DNA of 64,000 bases, taken from the NCBI GenBank assembly GCA_030549205.1, contig JAUKTV010000023.1, forward strand, positions 268,129 through 332,128. Reading direction: 5' to 3'. Both the position numbers and the translations under genes were made by a program. The notes below the pieces were generated by a model. It made no database searches, was not told the origin of the DNA, and worked only from the letters and a program-made list of their open reading frames with translations. The number at the start of each line of letters is the position of its first letter. Positions within the stretch are counted from its first letter, which is position 1. Shown here one piece after another: positions 23,910-35,696 of the stretch. Source of the DNA: Apiosordaria backusii (Eukaryota > Ascomycota > Sordariomycetes > Sordariales > Lasiosphaeriaceae).

Positions 23910-24036
23910 GGTAGGCAAGAGAGAGAGCCTTTGACTGTGAGTCCTTATGTAGACGAAGATTGAAGTATATGATGGTAACTAGCCAAGCGAAGAAGACTTT
24001 AACCGTCGGTAGGCAAGAGAGTAAGCCTTCGATTGT
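23910..24036. repeat. Direct repeat pair 5' of U6
   Basis: GGTAGGCAAGAGAG occurs at 23910-23923 and again at 24008-24021. Each is followed by a similar GCCTT-GA-TGT tail, so units of about 28 bases are repeated 98 bases apart. The first unit abuts the U6 5' end on the upstream side, so the pair could be a duplicated upstream promoter element or a small local duplication. Confidence 0.6.
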
Positions 24037-24119
24037 AGATAGATAACCGAGGATTGATGCTTTTATAGGTAAGAGCAAGAGGTTATGACGGGTTGCAAGC
24101 ACCCAAGTATAAGAAAACG

Positions 24120-25443
24120 ATTTTTTAAGAGAGAGGAAAAACTTTTTCTGTGCAAGAGGGAAACTGCTAGGTGTTAAATACTTAGCTAAAAGCTTAAAAC
24201 CTTACAGTAAATAGAGTTTCGCCTTCATTTTCTCTCGTCTAGAAGGTTCAGTCAAATTCAAGGTTCTGTGCATTAATGTCACGGCACTAAGATGTAGAAG
24301 TGGGGGGGTTACGTGTTCTTAGCGATATTGGGTCGAAATGCCAGTAAGCCTACAGCTCCTACCTTTCTCTTCTTTATGTAATAACAAGTTCATTACCCTA
24401 ATTCAAGCTCAATACCGTGACAGTTTATTACACTTAAAATTATTTTAAGGATAGTAGTTAGGTACGATTAGCTATTTTCCTCTATTTAACAGAAATCCTT
24501 AAAGATAGTATTAAAAAGCCTATAACCTGACTCCGATATAATACCTTTATTTAATTATAGCTTAGAACTTAACGGTAACGATACTATACTTTTACTTACT
24601 TAGCCTTATACTTTAAATAAGCTCCTATTTATATTTCCTGCCCTTTAATGACTTATCCTAACCGATACCTTTACTTTAATTTACAACCTACTTAGTAATT
24701 AATAATTACTAACTGACTAATTTAATAGTAAAGAACGGTCGGTAGCCCTATTTACCATCCTTCTTACCTTTATATTTACCGCTACCGACGACCTTGTAAT
24801 TGTCTATAATGCCCTTTAAGAAGAGAACTACGCCCTTTATAAATGCCTAGAAGTTGCTAGCAATATAACGGCAGCCCCTCTAGGACCTATCGGTATAACG
24901 CTATAATTAGAAAATCCTTTACTTACCTTACTAAACCCTCTAGCCCTAACCCTACTTTCCGCATCTACTTTAACCCCCTTAATCCTACCTTTAAATTATA
25001 TTCTTTAGACTATACCTTCTATAAAGACGGTAGTATATTACTAGTATTCTATTGATAATATAGTAGTAGCCTATCCTTAAGGTACTAAACCCCTGGTATT
25101 TACTGAAAGCTTTTACCTTTTTACTTATACTAAATAGAAGAAATATATTAACTAACGTTTACTTTTAAATATAAAAATAGCTTTAAATTACCGTACTTAC
25201 TTTATACTAATAGAATAGATCTTCTATATTTCTTAATACCTCTTAAGTAATACTTATATTTAAGTATAAGGTATAGTAGACCTTATAATTAGCTACCTTT
25301 TTAATATTAATATATAATTAGAACGCCTTTATAAATGTACTAATATTATTGCCTTCTTCGACCTTATTTATATTACTACGGACATTTACTCTAAATCGGT
25401 ATACCTATTTAAAAAGCTTCGGTAAAATAAATCCCTTTTTTTA
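24120..25443. other. AT-rich RIP-type region, no gene
   Basis: From about 24.3 kb the composition drops to strongly AT-rich with many TA steps and stops in every frame. This is the pattern RIP leaves. It probably contains a further degraded transposon left of element A, but no terminal repeats could be defined. Confidence 0.6.
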
Positions 25444-26314
25444 TGTTGAACTAGGTTCCTGTAAGGCTTAAAACTTCGCCCTAGGGCCAAGTGTGGGAAT
25501 TGGGCTTAGTTTAATATAGGTGGCTGCTATTATACTATATGGTGGAAGCTTAAGTTGGAAAGCCTACCCGTCAGCTACCCGGCACTTAGTCAGCTCCTTA
25601 CTTCACTGCAGGGCCATTTAAAGGCCTGCATCCCATTAACTAGTAAGCCAAGCCGCCTGTAATTTTATATTCAGGCTATTAAGGCCTACTATTATAGGCA
25701 GTATAAGTGGCTTAACCCTAACCCTATAATAACCTGCACTTTGGGTTAAGGGTATCGGGTTTTACGGCCCTTTTATATAGCTGTAAGTTGATTTTTAAAG
25801 AGCTGTAAACTACGTTAATTTAATTGCCTATAAGACCTATAGCTAACTACTAGGCTAGCTAAATTGGCTAAGAATTAGTAGGCCTATAGTTAAATAGGTA
25901 TATTATTACTATACTAAATTATAGGCCTATAGGCCCTATAGGTCAGGAGCTATAGAAGGCTTAGTAAGTAGTTTATAGGGCTTAGTAAATTTTAGGGTTA
26001 ACTAAACTGTACTTTGGCCTATCTGCCTACTAGGGTGTATAAGGTATTGTATATTAGTCAGTAAGTATATAGTAAAGGTTAAGTACGAACCCTACTATAG
26101 AGAATATTATAGTAAATTTATAGAAGGCTAGTATTATAATATAATTATTTACCTACTATATTTCTATTTTATAATACCTATAGGGTACTATACTCTAGTA
26201 CCCCAGTATTAAACTATAAGTATTACATATAAAACTTCTGCTATATTATAAGCTAGTATATAAGCACTAATTACAAAGCCTTTAAACCTATAATTAGCCA
26301 TATCTATTTTAACA
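25444..26314 (+). repeat. 5' LTR of copia element A
   Basis: Starts TGTTGAACTAGG and ends TTTTAACA, with the usual TG/CA ends. It is matched by the repeat at 32637-33503. It contains the telomere-like TAACCCTAACCCTA at about 25713. Its first 350 bases are visibly less mutated than the rest. Confidence 0.8.
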
Positions 26315-29300
26315 GGTTATAAGCTTGGAAAATACTTAATTAGGTTATAGGCTTATAAATTTAAACTTAAAGCCTTCTATAAATAATGGCTTAGGCCATT
26401 ATAAACTATGTTATAAATAGGCTATAAAAATTATTAATTTTAAAGCCTACTTATTAAAGTAAGATTTTAAAGCAAAGATTAAACTTACCTTACCTTTATT
26501 AAATTTTCTAAAAGCCTATAAAGGTTCAAATTTACATCTGCTATTAAATTTATTATACCGTAAGGAGTATAAAAATTAAACCTAATAAGGTACTAAAGGC
26601 TTATAAATTATAAACTTATAAAAGTTAAAAATAATATTCCTACTTTAACTATAGTTAAATAGATAGTTCTATAAAACCTAAAAGTAGGTAAAAAAGTAAG
26701 AAGGAAAAGACCTTCTTAACTATTACTACTATTAGTAATTACAGTATTTTATTATATAAAATAAAGCCTATTCTTTAAAGCTCTTAAATACTATAGACTT
26801 AATACCTTTTACTATATAAGTAAATTATAATTAAAGCCCTAATTAAAATCGATATTAAACTAAGGTTTTAAAGCTTTATAAAACATTCGAACGGTAAGTA
26901 TATTAAGCCCCTTATAGATTTAAAAATATAAAATATAAGGCTTAAGTAAAGGTCTTTTAAGGAAGAGGAATTAGTGGATTTTTATTATATATAGGCCTTT
27001 ACTATTTAATTTAGAAAATAAAAGGTTTAAATCTAATAATTATAAAGTACTATAAGTAAAGTAATAAAGTAAATTAAACTTTTAATAGTAGCTTAAAGTA
27101 CTTTAAAATAGCCTAAGGCTACTATAATCGCTCTTCTAATAGTAGCTAATACTATACATTTAAAAGCTACAGTAACCTATTAATTAAAGTTTAAGGCTAA
27201 TAGTAATTCCGTAAAGGTCCTTTATATTATTATAGTTATTAAAATAATTAAAAAGGTTTACGAATTCTTTATTAACTAAAGGCTTATAAGTCTTAAGAAT
27301 TTCGATCTATAAAAATAGGGCCTAAATATTATACTATATACTATTGATATAACTACTTTTATAGAGGACCTTATTATAATAGCCTACTAAAATAATACTA
27401 AATAAGCCTTACTATTAATATTACTTTAAATTAATATAACCTTAGGCCCTTAAACTTCTATTTTATAATAAATAAGCTCTATTAAAGCTTATAAATTACT
27501 TATTTAAAGGTATTTTTATAGTATTAAATTATAGTAAAAGAACCTTTATAAAAAATACCACTCTTTAAATTTCTATTAATTTATTAACTTTTTAATAGAT
27601 TTTAATATTAAGTTCTTTAATATAGTTAGTTAATTTATACTAACTGGTATTGACCTTTAAACTATAAATTAAATAAATTAATATTTATAAACTATAAAAA
27701 AAAGCTTTTTAAAGTAAATTAAAAGGTAAAAAAGCGTTATATAGACCGTTAAAGTACTAAATTTAAATACAAATACTATTAACTTAAACTTCTTAATAAT
27801 AAATCTATTAAAAGAACAGTATATTCTAGCCTTTATTATTATTAAAGGTATAGCCTATAAAAGTAAAGAAGGCCTTTATAAAGACACTAAAAAGAAGGTT
27901 TTCTTAAGTAAAAAGCCTAAAAATAATAACAATAGTAGCCCTAGTAACCTTTCTTAAAAGAAAAAGAAGAAAGGCTTTAAAAAGCTTAAAGGTATTAAAA
28001 AAAAGCTTAAGGCTAAGGATTTATTTGCCTATATAGTAAACTTCTATAACCTAACTTTAAAGGTCTTTAAAGACTTTAATAATAATAATAGTAATAATAG
28101 TACTTATATAATGCTTATAAGGCCTATTAAAAGCGCTAAAAGTACTAAAGATAAGGCCTTAATAGTACTTTCTTTAAAGGATATCCTTTTATATAATATT
28201 AAGTTTACTAATTATATTATTAATAGTTGAAAATAGTTTACTAATTATAAGCTTAATAATAACTTATTAAGGATAATTTATATAAAAGAAGGTCCCTTAA
28301 CGCTTAAAGGCTTTAAAACTATTATATTTATAATACTTTTATAAAATAAACCCTTTAAATATATTAAGTTTAAATTTAAAAATACTTTATATATTTTTTA
28401 GTTTAATATTAACTTTTTTAATAGTATATTATATTATAAAGCCAGTAGTTAAGTTAAAAAGAAAGTATTATATAAGTTTAATAAAGCCTTAATAGCGGTA
28501 TTTAATTTTAAATTTTTAGGCTTTTTTTTAAAATTATAGAAGGTAGAAAGGCCTATTATTTACTATAATATAAATTTTAATATTACTAATCGGAAGTGAA
28601 AATTAATAGTAGAACTTTTTAATAGGCTTTTATTTTAAAAGAATAGTTATTCGAAGGTTGATTTAAATCCTTAAAGGCTTAGTAATAGGCCTATAAAGTT
28701 AAATAGCGATAGTATTATTAACTTTAATTTAAATATTTAAAAAGTAAAGCCCTGTAGGTTTAGGGAGTTTGAATAAGGCTATAAGGAAGGCTATAGTAAA
28801 AGTAGACTTAAAAGAATAGAATTCCGTTAGTCTATAAAAGGCCTTAATAATTTAGGTAATTCTAGATTTAAAAGATCTAATTAAGGCAGATCTATTAAAA
28901 AGCTCCGTTAGTCTATAAAAGGCTCTAATAGTTTAGGTAACCCCGGCTTATTTAATTAAAAAGAAGTTTAAGGAGGCTATATACTTAAGGAGGCTATTAA
29001 AAATATCCTTAATACCGTTATAGACTATTATAGTAAATTACTTTAAATAGTATTAAAATAGTATATTAGGTTAGGCTATATAGACTTAATATTATTAAAA
29101 AAAACTAATAAAATTACTATTAAACTTTTTAAATTTAAATTTAATAAAAGAAGTAGATTTTTAATCTTTAGTTTATAATAAAGTTAAGGTAATAAAAAGA
29201 CTTTATTTTTTTATTATTTTAAACCTTCTTAAAGTTTTAAATTCCATTAAAGGCAATACTTTTAAAATTAAACCTATACTTTATAATAAACTCTCTATAG

Positions 29301-31668
29301 TATTAATTTTAATAAATTGAAAATCTTAATTTAAATAGATTTTTTACTTACTAAATATTAAAGCTATATTAAGTGTTATAAAAGGTTTTTTCAAAAGCCT
29401 AAAGAATTGTTATAATTAATATCCTATCCGTTTTTACTATAATAATAGAAAAGAAATTAACTATAAATTATAGGCTTGGTTTTTTATTAAAGGTATTAAA
29501 TTTTCTACTTTTAAGCCCTATATTTATAAATAAAATAGCCTAATTAAATACTTTATTAAAGTATTTTTAAATTAATTATAGACTATAATAATATTATTAT
29601 AACTTCTTTAATACTTATAATACTATATAGTACTTATAATATTTAAATTAATTAACTATATAGTAGTTAATAATAGGGACCTTATTTTTTATTAAACGTT
29701 CTATAATAAATTAAAGCCTTCCCTTTCCTATAAGTTAAATTTAAGCCGATTTAAAGTTATAAGCTTTTTTATAAAGCTCTTTATTCCCGTCAAAGAAAAG
29801 TCCAAAACTTTAAAACTATAGGCTTATATAAAGTTTAATAAGCTATTAACTGTCTTTAAAAATAAGACTTATTAAATATAGATACCAGTTAAAAAGGTAA
29901 TAGTAAAATCTTCTTTCGTTAATATAGTAAATAAGTTTACTATAATTTAAAATATTATTACCATTTTAGAAAGGGATTTAAATTAAAGGGAGGTAAAGCT
30001 ACTACAATTAGTAAATAAAAATAGCGACCTATACTTTAAATACAATTTAATCGGCTAGCTAAATTTAGAAATTAATTTGTAAGCTAATATTAAAAAATTC
30101 TCTAATAATAAGCCAATTAATAAGCCTATTACAATTTAAAAGGCTATAATCGATAGTAATTTAAAGCCTTCTAATAGGCCTATTATAAGCCTTAAAGCTA
30201 GTTTAAAACCCCCTATTAAAGACTACTTATTAATGGAAGTAGAAGAACTATATTAAAATATAAATAAAGATATCGAAATAGATATTAACTAATTTATTAA
30301 ATTAATTCTAATTAAAGTTAAGGCTTATTACTATAGGGTCTTTAAAGGTCCTTTTAATATTAGTTTATTACTTTAAACTTTAAAATAAATATTAAAAAAC
30401 CTTAAAAAATCCTACTGGCTAAAAGCTATATATAGTAAATTTAGATAAATAGTTAATTAAAGAACCTTTAAATTCCTTCCTTAAAGTACTCTTTTTAAAA
30501 ACCGTATATTATTAATTAGTAAGTTAATACTATATAAAAAGACCGATAAAGAAAATAAGCTTTTAAAGTTTAAGGCTAAGTTAATTATTAGAAGATTTTT
30601 ATAAAAGGAAGGCTTAGATTTTATAAAGACCTTTGCCTTTATTACTATACTACCTATTTGGTATATATTATTAATTATAGTAGTTTTATTAAATTAAGAA
30701 ATAAAGTAAATCGATTTTATAGAGATATTTCTTAATAGATATTTAAAAGAGGAGAATTATATAATTATATTTAAAGGCTTTTATAAATTCTATTAAAAAA
30801 CCGACTTAATTATTAAAGTAAAGTTATATAAGTAAGGCTTTAAGTTTGAAATTAGCTAAATAATTTGCCTCTTTAAAGCTTTATATAGTTTAAAATAAAG
30901 CCCTAAACTTTAATAAACTAAACTTATTAAATTATTAAAAGAAAAGGATTTTATAACGCTAATTTTTAACTTTACTATCTTTTATAATTTTAAAGTTAGG
31001 ATTTTTATAGTAACTTACGTTAATAATTGTTTAATTATAAGTTTTAATAAGGCTTATATTTAACGGCTTAAGAAAAGTTTAAATAAGGTTTACTTAATAG
31101 AAAATAAAAGGCCGGCTTCTTTCTTTTTAAGTATTTAAATAATAAAGGATAAGTATTGTTTCCTTTTATAGTTTAGTTAAGCTTAGTATATATAGAAAGC
31201 AATTAAGACCTTTGGCTTTAAAAATAGCTGTAAAATATTAGTTCCTTTATAGTTTAAAATAGTAGCTTAATATAAAGACCTTAAATTAAAAAAAAGTCCT
31301 ATAATTAAATTAGATTATATACTATTTTAATATATAGTAGGTATTGTAATATATTTAATAATTTAAATAAAGCTTAATATTATTTTTATAATATAGTAGT
31401 TTTTAAAAAGTATATAGTAGCTTACTGTAATAAGTTTAAACGCTGTTAAAAATCTTTTAAAGTATTTAAACGGTATAGAGAATTTAGTAATTACTTATAG
31501 TTATAATACTATTAGATTTATTAAAAAGGAAGGTATTATAATATTTATAGACTTTATAGATTTAGACTTTATAGGGGATTTAAAGGATTTAAAATCCACT
31601 TATAGCTTTATATTTAAAATAATTAAAGGCTTTATAAATTAGAAATTAAAGAAAGTTAATACTATAAG

Positions 31669-32052
31669 TGTGACGAACCCCTGTACAGAACCTCTGAAAG
31701 GGATACTCGGTTGAAGGCAACTTCTGACAATTGGTTCGGTGCAGCTAAACAGTGCACAACAAGATGTCTCAATGTAAACACAAGATACCGTGGATACAAG
31801 CTGTGATTGCATACTGCGGAACTATCTACAAGTTATCTAGTTCCTCCGTATATATATTCCAAGTGCCAAGCCTTTCCTTCTTACTGGATCTATCCTTCAA
31901 CACGTAGATCCCCTGGATCTATGTTCCAAATCCTAGATCGATGTTCCGAATCCTAGATCCCCTGGATCTACGTTCTCAATCCTAGATCCTTATCGTGCTC
32001 CTTATCCGTCGCTTGGCCCGTGCCACACTCGCGCCTCTCCACGCTTGTGACA
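31669..32052 (-). mobile_element. Solo LTR of the gypsy chromovirus family
   Basis: A 384-base GC-normal insertion inside element A, the reverse complement of an LTR closely related to those at 45559 and 52439. It starts TGTGACGAAC and ends TTGTGACA, flanked by the 5-base target duplication ATAAG (31664-31668 and 32053-32057). The related element B has the uninterrupted ACTATAAGCC at about 54168, showing the empty site. It is probably the product of recombination between the two LTRs of a former full element. Its C/G content shows it arrived after RIP of the host or escaped it. It carries one fewer U3 repeat unit than the full-length copy. Confidence 0.93.
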
Positions 32053-32636
32053 ATAAGCCTCTTTATATTAAAAGCTAAAACCGATATACTTATTAAGGCT
32101 ATTTAAAAAGCTTTATAAATTAAAGGGGTTTATAAAAAGCTAAAGTATACTTTAATAAGCTCTACCTTATTATATAGTAATAATACTGGCTCTATAATTA
32201 TTACTTATAACTTAGCCCTTTATAATTATATTAAATATATATTATTAAAATACTATTAAGTTAGGGAATAAATTAAGGTATTTTAGATTATTATTAATTA
32301 CTTAAATACGAAACAAATACCGATTAACGGACTAATTAAATTACTAACTAGCCAAAAATTCAAGACCTTTATAAGTCTTTTAAATTTAAAGAATAAGCTT
32401 ATAAAAAAAAAGTTAATAAAAGAATAGATTAAAAAACTACCCTCATTATATTTAATTTTCCTTTATAATTTAATTTATAAAAGTAATTACTTAACGTTTA
32501 AAATATATAGGCCTTAATACTTTATATACTTTATATTTAGTTTTTTAATTAACTAATTAATTCATTAATTTTAACTTACTATAGTAGGCTTTAAATTTAA
32601 ATCTAAGCCAACTACTTACTATAAGTAAAGAAAGGG

Positions 32637-33503
32637 TATTAAATTAAATCCCTATAAAACCTAAGACTTTGTCGGCCGACTAAGTATAGGACCTAAGTTT
32701 ATAATAGATAGTTATTATTATACTATATAGTAAAAGCTTAAATTAAAAAGCCTATCCGTTAGCTATCTGGCACTTAGTCAGTACTTTATTTTATTACAAA
32801 GCTATTTAAAGGCCTATATCTTACTAACTAATAAGCTAAATTACTTATAATTTTATATTTAAGCTACTAAGGCCTACTACTATAAATAGTATAAATGGCC
32901 TAACCCTAACCCTACATTAACCTATACTTTAAGTTAAACGTACTTAGTTTTACAGCCTATTTTATATAACTATAAATTAATTTTTTAAAAACTATAAACC
33001 ATACTAACTTAACTGCCTATAAAACCTATAGTCAATTATTAAGTTAACTAAATTAGCTAAGAATTAATAAACCTATAATTAAATAAGTATATTACTATTA
33101 TATTAAATTATAAGCCTATAAGCTCTATAGGTTAAGAGCTATAGAGGGCTTAGTAAATAATTTATAAGGCTTAGTAAACCTCGAGGTTAACTAAGCTGAA
33201 CTTTAACTTATTTATCTGTTAGGGTATGTAAGGTACTGTACGTCAGTCGGTAGGTATATAGTAAAGGTCAAGTACAAACCCTACTACAGAGATTATTATA
33301 ATAGATTTATAAAAGGCTAACACTACAATACAATTATTTACCCACTATATTTCTATTCTACAGTACCTACAGGGTACTGCACTCTAGTACCCCAGCACTA
33401 AACTATAGGTATCACACATAAGACTTCTGCTGCACTATGAGCTAGTGTGTGAGCACTAATTACAGGGCCCTTAAGCCTGTAATTAGCCATATCCATTCCA
33501 ATA
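32637..33503 (+). repeat. 3' LTR of copia element A
   Basis: Direct repeat of 25444-26314. The ends are TATT and AATA, where RIP-type changes have altered the TG/CA dinucleotides. The left half is heavily mutated, whereas 33180-33490 retains many C and G, so mutation density changes within one LTR. Confidence 0.8.
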
Positions 33504-33505
33504 AA

Positions 33506-34230
33506 TATTAAGGTATTAAAATATAGTACTTTGTAAGTATTATAGAATAAAAATATAGTAGGTAAATAATTGTATTATAGTATTAGCCTTTTATAAATTT
33601 ACTATAATAATCTTTATAGTAGGTTTTATACTTAACCTTTACTATATATTTACCGACTAACGTGTAGTACTTTGTATACCTTAATGGATAAATAGGCTAA
33701 AGTACGGTTTAATTAACTTTAAGGTTTGCTAAGCCTTATAGATTACTTGCTAAGTCCTCTGTAGCTTCCGATTTATAGGGCCTATAGGCTTATAATTTAA
33801 TATAATAATAATATACTTATTTAACTATAGGCTTACCAATTCTTGGCCAATTTGGCTAGCCCAGTAGTTAGCTATAGGTTTTATAGATAGTTAAGTTAGC
33901 GTAGTTTACAGTTCTTTAAAAATCGACTTATAGCTATATAAAAGAGCTACGAAATCTGACCTTAATCTAAAGTGCAGGTTATTGTAGGCTTAGGGTTAGG
34001 CCACTTATACTACCCATAATAGTAGGCCTTAGTAGCCTGAATATAAAATTACAGGCAGTTTGGCCCACTGATTAGTAGGATGCAGGCCTTTCAATAGCCC
34101 TGCAGTGAAGTAAGGTGCTGGGCAAATGCCGGGTAGCTGACGGGTAGGCTTTCCTACTTAAGCTTCCACCACATAGTATAACAGCAGCCACCTACTGTAA
34201 ACTTAGGCCTCACAGGGACCTAGTTTAACA
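33506..34230 (-). repeat. Truncated inverted copia LTR
   Basis: Minus-oriented copy of the copia LTR abutting the 3' LTR of element A tail to tail. It lacks about 100 bases of its 3' end and finishes in CCTAGTTTAACA, the complement of the LTR start. Mutation is lighter toward 34.0-34.2 kb. It may be a remnant of a fourth element deleted or displaced before the Helitron arrived. Confidence 0.75.
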
Positions 34231-34412
34231 TATATATTATTAATATTATAGTAAAAGATATTGCTTAAATATATTACGATAGATTATATTATATTATAAA
34301 TATATTTAAAAAGGTTATTAATAATTATAAATTATAGTTTATTATAGATTTTATAAATGAGCTTTTAAAAATCCTTAGGGTAAGATAGAAGCTTTTATTA
34401 TTAGGTTACTTA
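34231..34412. other. AT-rich flank left of Helitron
   Basis: About 180 bases of RIP-type AT-rich sequence with no recognisable content, ending sharply at the normal-composition Helitron. Confidence 0.6.
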
Positions 34413-34413
34413 T

Positions 34414-34425
34414 CCTGTCCGGAGG
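34414..34425 (+). repeat. Helitron inverted repeat, left copy
   Basis: CCTGTCCGGAGG, the exact reverse complement of 40387-40398, lies at the first bases of the element. Subterminal inverted repeats are known from Helentron-type relatives, whereas classic Helitrons lack them. Confidence 0.7.
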
Positions 34426-34955
34426 ACAATATTCCTGCCAAACTTCCAAAAATCGCATACAAAATTGATAAGAATCTTATCGCTCAAGAGAGATTGGTCG
34501 GGGCTACCGGAGAGTGGGTCCAATTCGGCACCACCTCCAAAATTTATGCAACCGGTACCATTCTGTGCGTAACTGTATGGCAAATCTAGATCTGAAATCC
34601 GATTTCTGAAGGTCCACGAAATGGCTGACATGCAGGCGTTTGAATACGGTTTGAGATCGTGTTTGGGTGCGCCCGGGCGATTGCGCGCATTGCACGTGAT
34701 TACGCGCCTTGCCCCACACTGCCTTCCACAAGAATGCCCCACTTTGCCTTTGACCCCCCGCGTCAAATTTAATTCCTCCCACTTCAAATTTCTCCTACCG
34801 CGAATTTCCATTTCCTCCATTCTTCATCCAACAATCGATCGCACCGCAGACCTCAATCGCACCCCAACGCCTTCATTCACTATCCGTCATTTCTAACCGA
34901 CGCTCCTTTCCTCTGTGGTATTGTTTGCCCGTTATGGCCGGCCTATTCAGTATCC

Positions 34956-35693
34956 ATGGCGGACGAGGCGGGTGCGGCGGAGGTGGTTTCTTCCAAAGTT
35001 TGCTATCTTTGCCGCGTAGAGAAGCCCAGCGACCAATTCTGGTCGGTACGAGGCCCTCGAAGGATCGTCGTCAATTGCTCGGATTGCCGTAATCGCACGA
35101 GGCAACAGGCGAGTCTATCAGTTCTATCTTCCTCCGTTGCTTTACTAACCTTATTCCTAGGTAACCGCGTCGGCTGCACGCATTTCCAGAGCAGCTGCGA
35201 TAGCCGGCGGACAAGATCCAGCGGTTGCGCCTCGCCAGAATCTCACCCATACGGTCCTTGCCCAGCGATACCGCGAAGGCGGCCGTGTCAGTACGGATAC
35301 TCCCGAAATGGCTGCTGCTCGCAGCGAGATCTCGTACATCCAGCGACGGCATCGCCTCGAGCGTCGCCATGGTGAAGAACCTTCCCAGACCCCGACGATG
35401 AGTGGCTTGCTTCGCCAGCAACAAGAGATCCAGGACCCCGCCACCGACCTCCCACCCTCTGCTCAGCCGAGAGAGCCTGAGGAAGAGATGGAAGCTGACG
35501 ATGAAGTGCCTCGCGTGGGATCTCTAGTTCCACAGCGACGGCCACCACCCTCACCGTCCACACCTGCTCGTGGCCGTCGCCGAGGACGACCGCGCCTTGA
35601 CCGAATTCCTCGCGGCCGACCACGCAGACGCTCCTCCCCCCAACCAGCTCCCGCGAATTCGACGAGCCTCCCCCTCAGTTTACAGGGGCCGAT
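34956..35693 (+). CDS. Helitron Rep N-terminal segment with GC-AG intron
   Basis: Starts at the ATG 34956 in CCATGG context. Exon 1 (34956-35108) carries two Cys pairs (VCYLCRVEKPSDQFW and NCSDCRNR), a probable zinc ribbon. The intron 35109-35160 has a GC donor (CAG then GCGAGT), a perfect TACTAAC branch site and a CCTAG acceptor. It joins two exons in phase 0. Exon 2 is a charged, disordered stretch. From about 35.5 kb the sensible frame appears to drift, first to one reading AEDDRALTEFLAADHADAP, then to one reading REFDEPPPQFTGAD that meets a TAG at 35694-35696. The open frame of exon 2 itself ends at 35709. The segment probably belongs to one long Rep/helicase gene, but may be a separate N-terminal ORF. 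Confidence 0.6.
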
Positions 35694-35696
35694 TAG

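Larger units (their letters stand above)
25444..33503 (+). mobile_element. RIP-degraded Ty1/copia element A
   Basis: Two direct repeats of about 870 bases (25444-26314 and 32637-33503) enclose an AT-rich interior riddled with stops. Through the transitions one can still read a copia-order polyprotein. Around 30570-30780 there are remnants of the reverse-transcriptase start (conserved RGF...EG-DF...TFA region, then an AFLN..LKEE-type region). Around 30870 a degraded ALYSLKQ-type motif follows. The order, RT after integrase, fits Ty1/copia rather than Ty3/gypsy. The changes are overwhelmingly those expected from C-to-T and G-to-A mutation on both strands, hence RIP. The 5' LTR has extra sequence near its start that the related inverted fragment lacks. 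A solo gypsy LTR is inserted at 31669. No target duplication could be read at the ends. Confidence 0.8.

Noticed and set aside
25713..25726. True telomere or interstitial telomere array
   Set aside because: Only about two units, at the same place in every LTR copy, so it is part of the LTR and not a chromosome end.
34410..34820. 136-codon minus-strand frame at the Helitron left end
   Set aside because: Lies in the Helitron non-coding leader, overlaps other frames and shows no motif.
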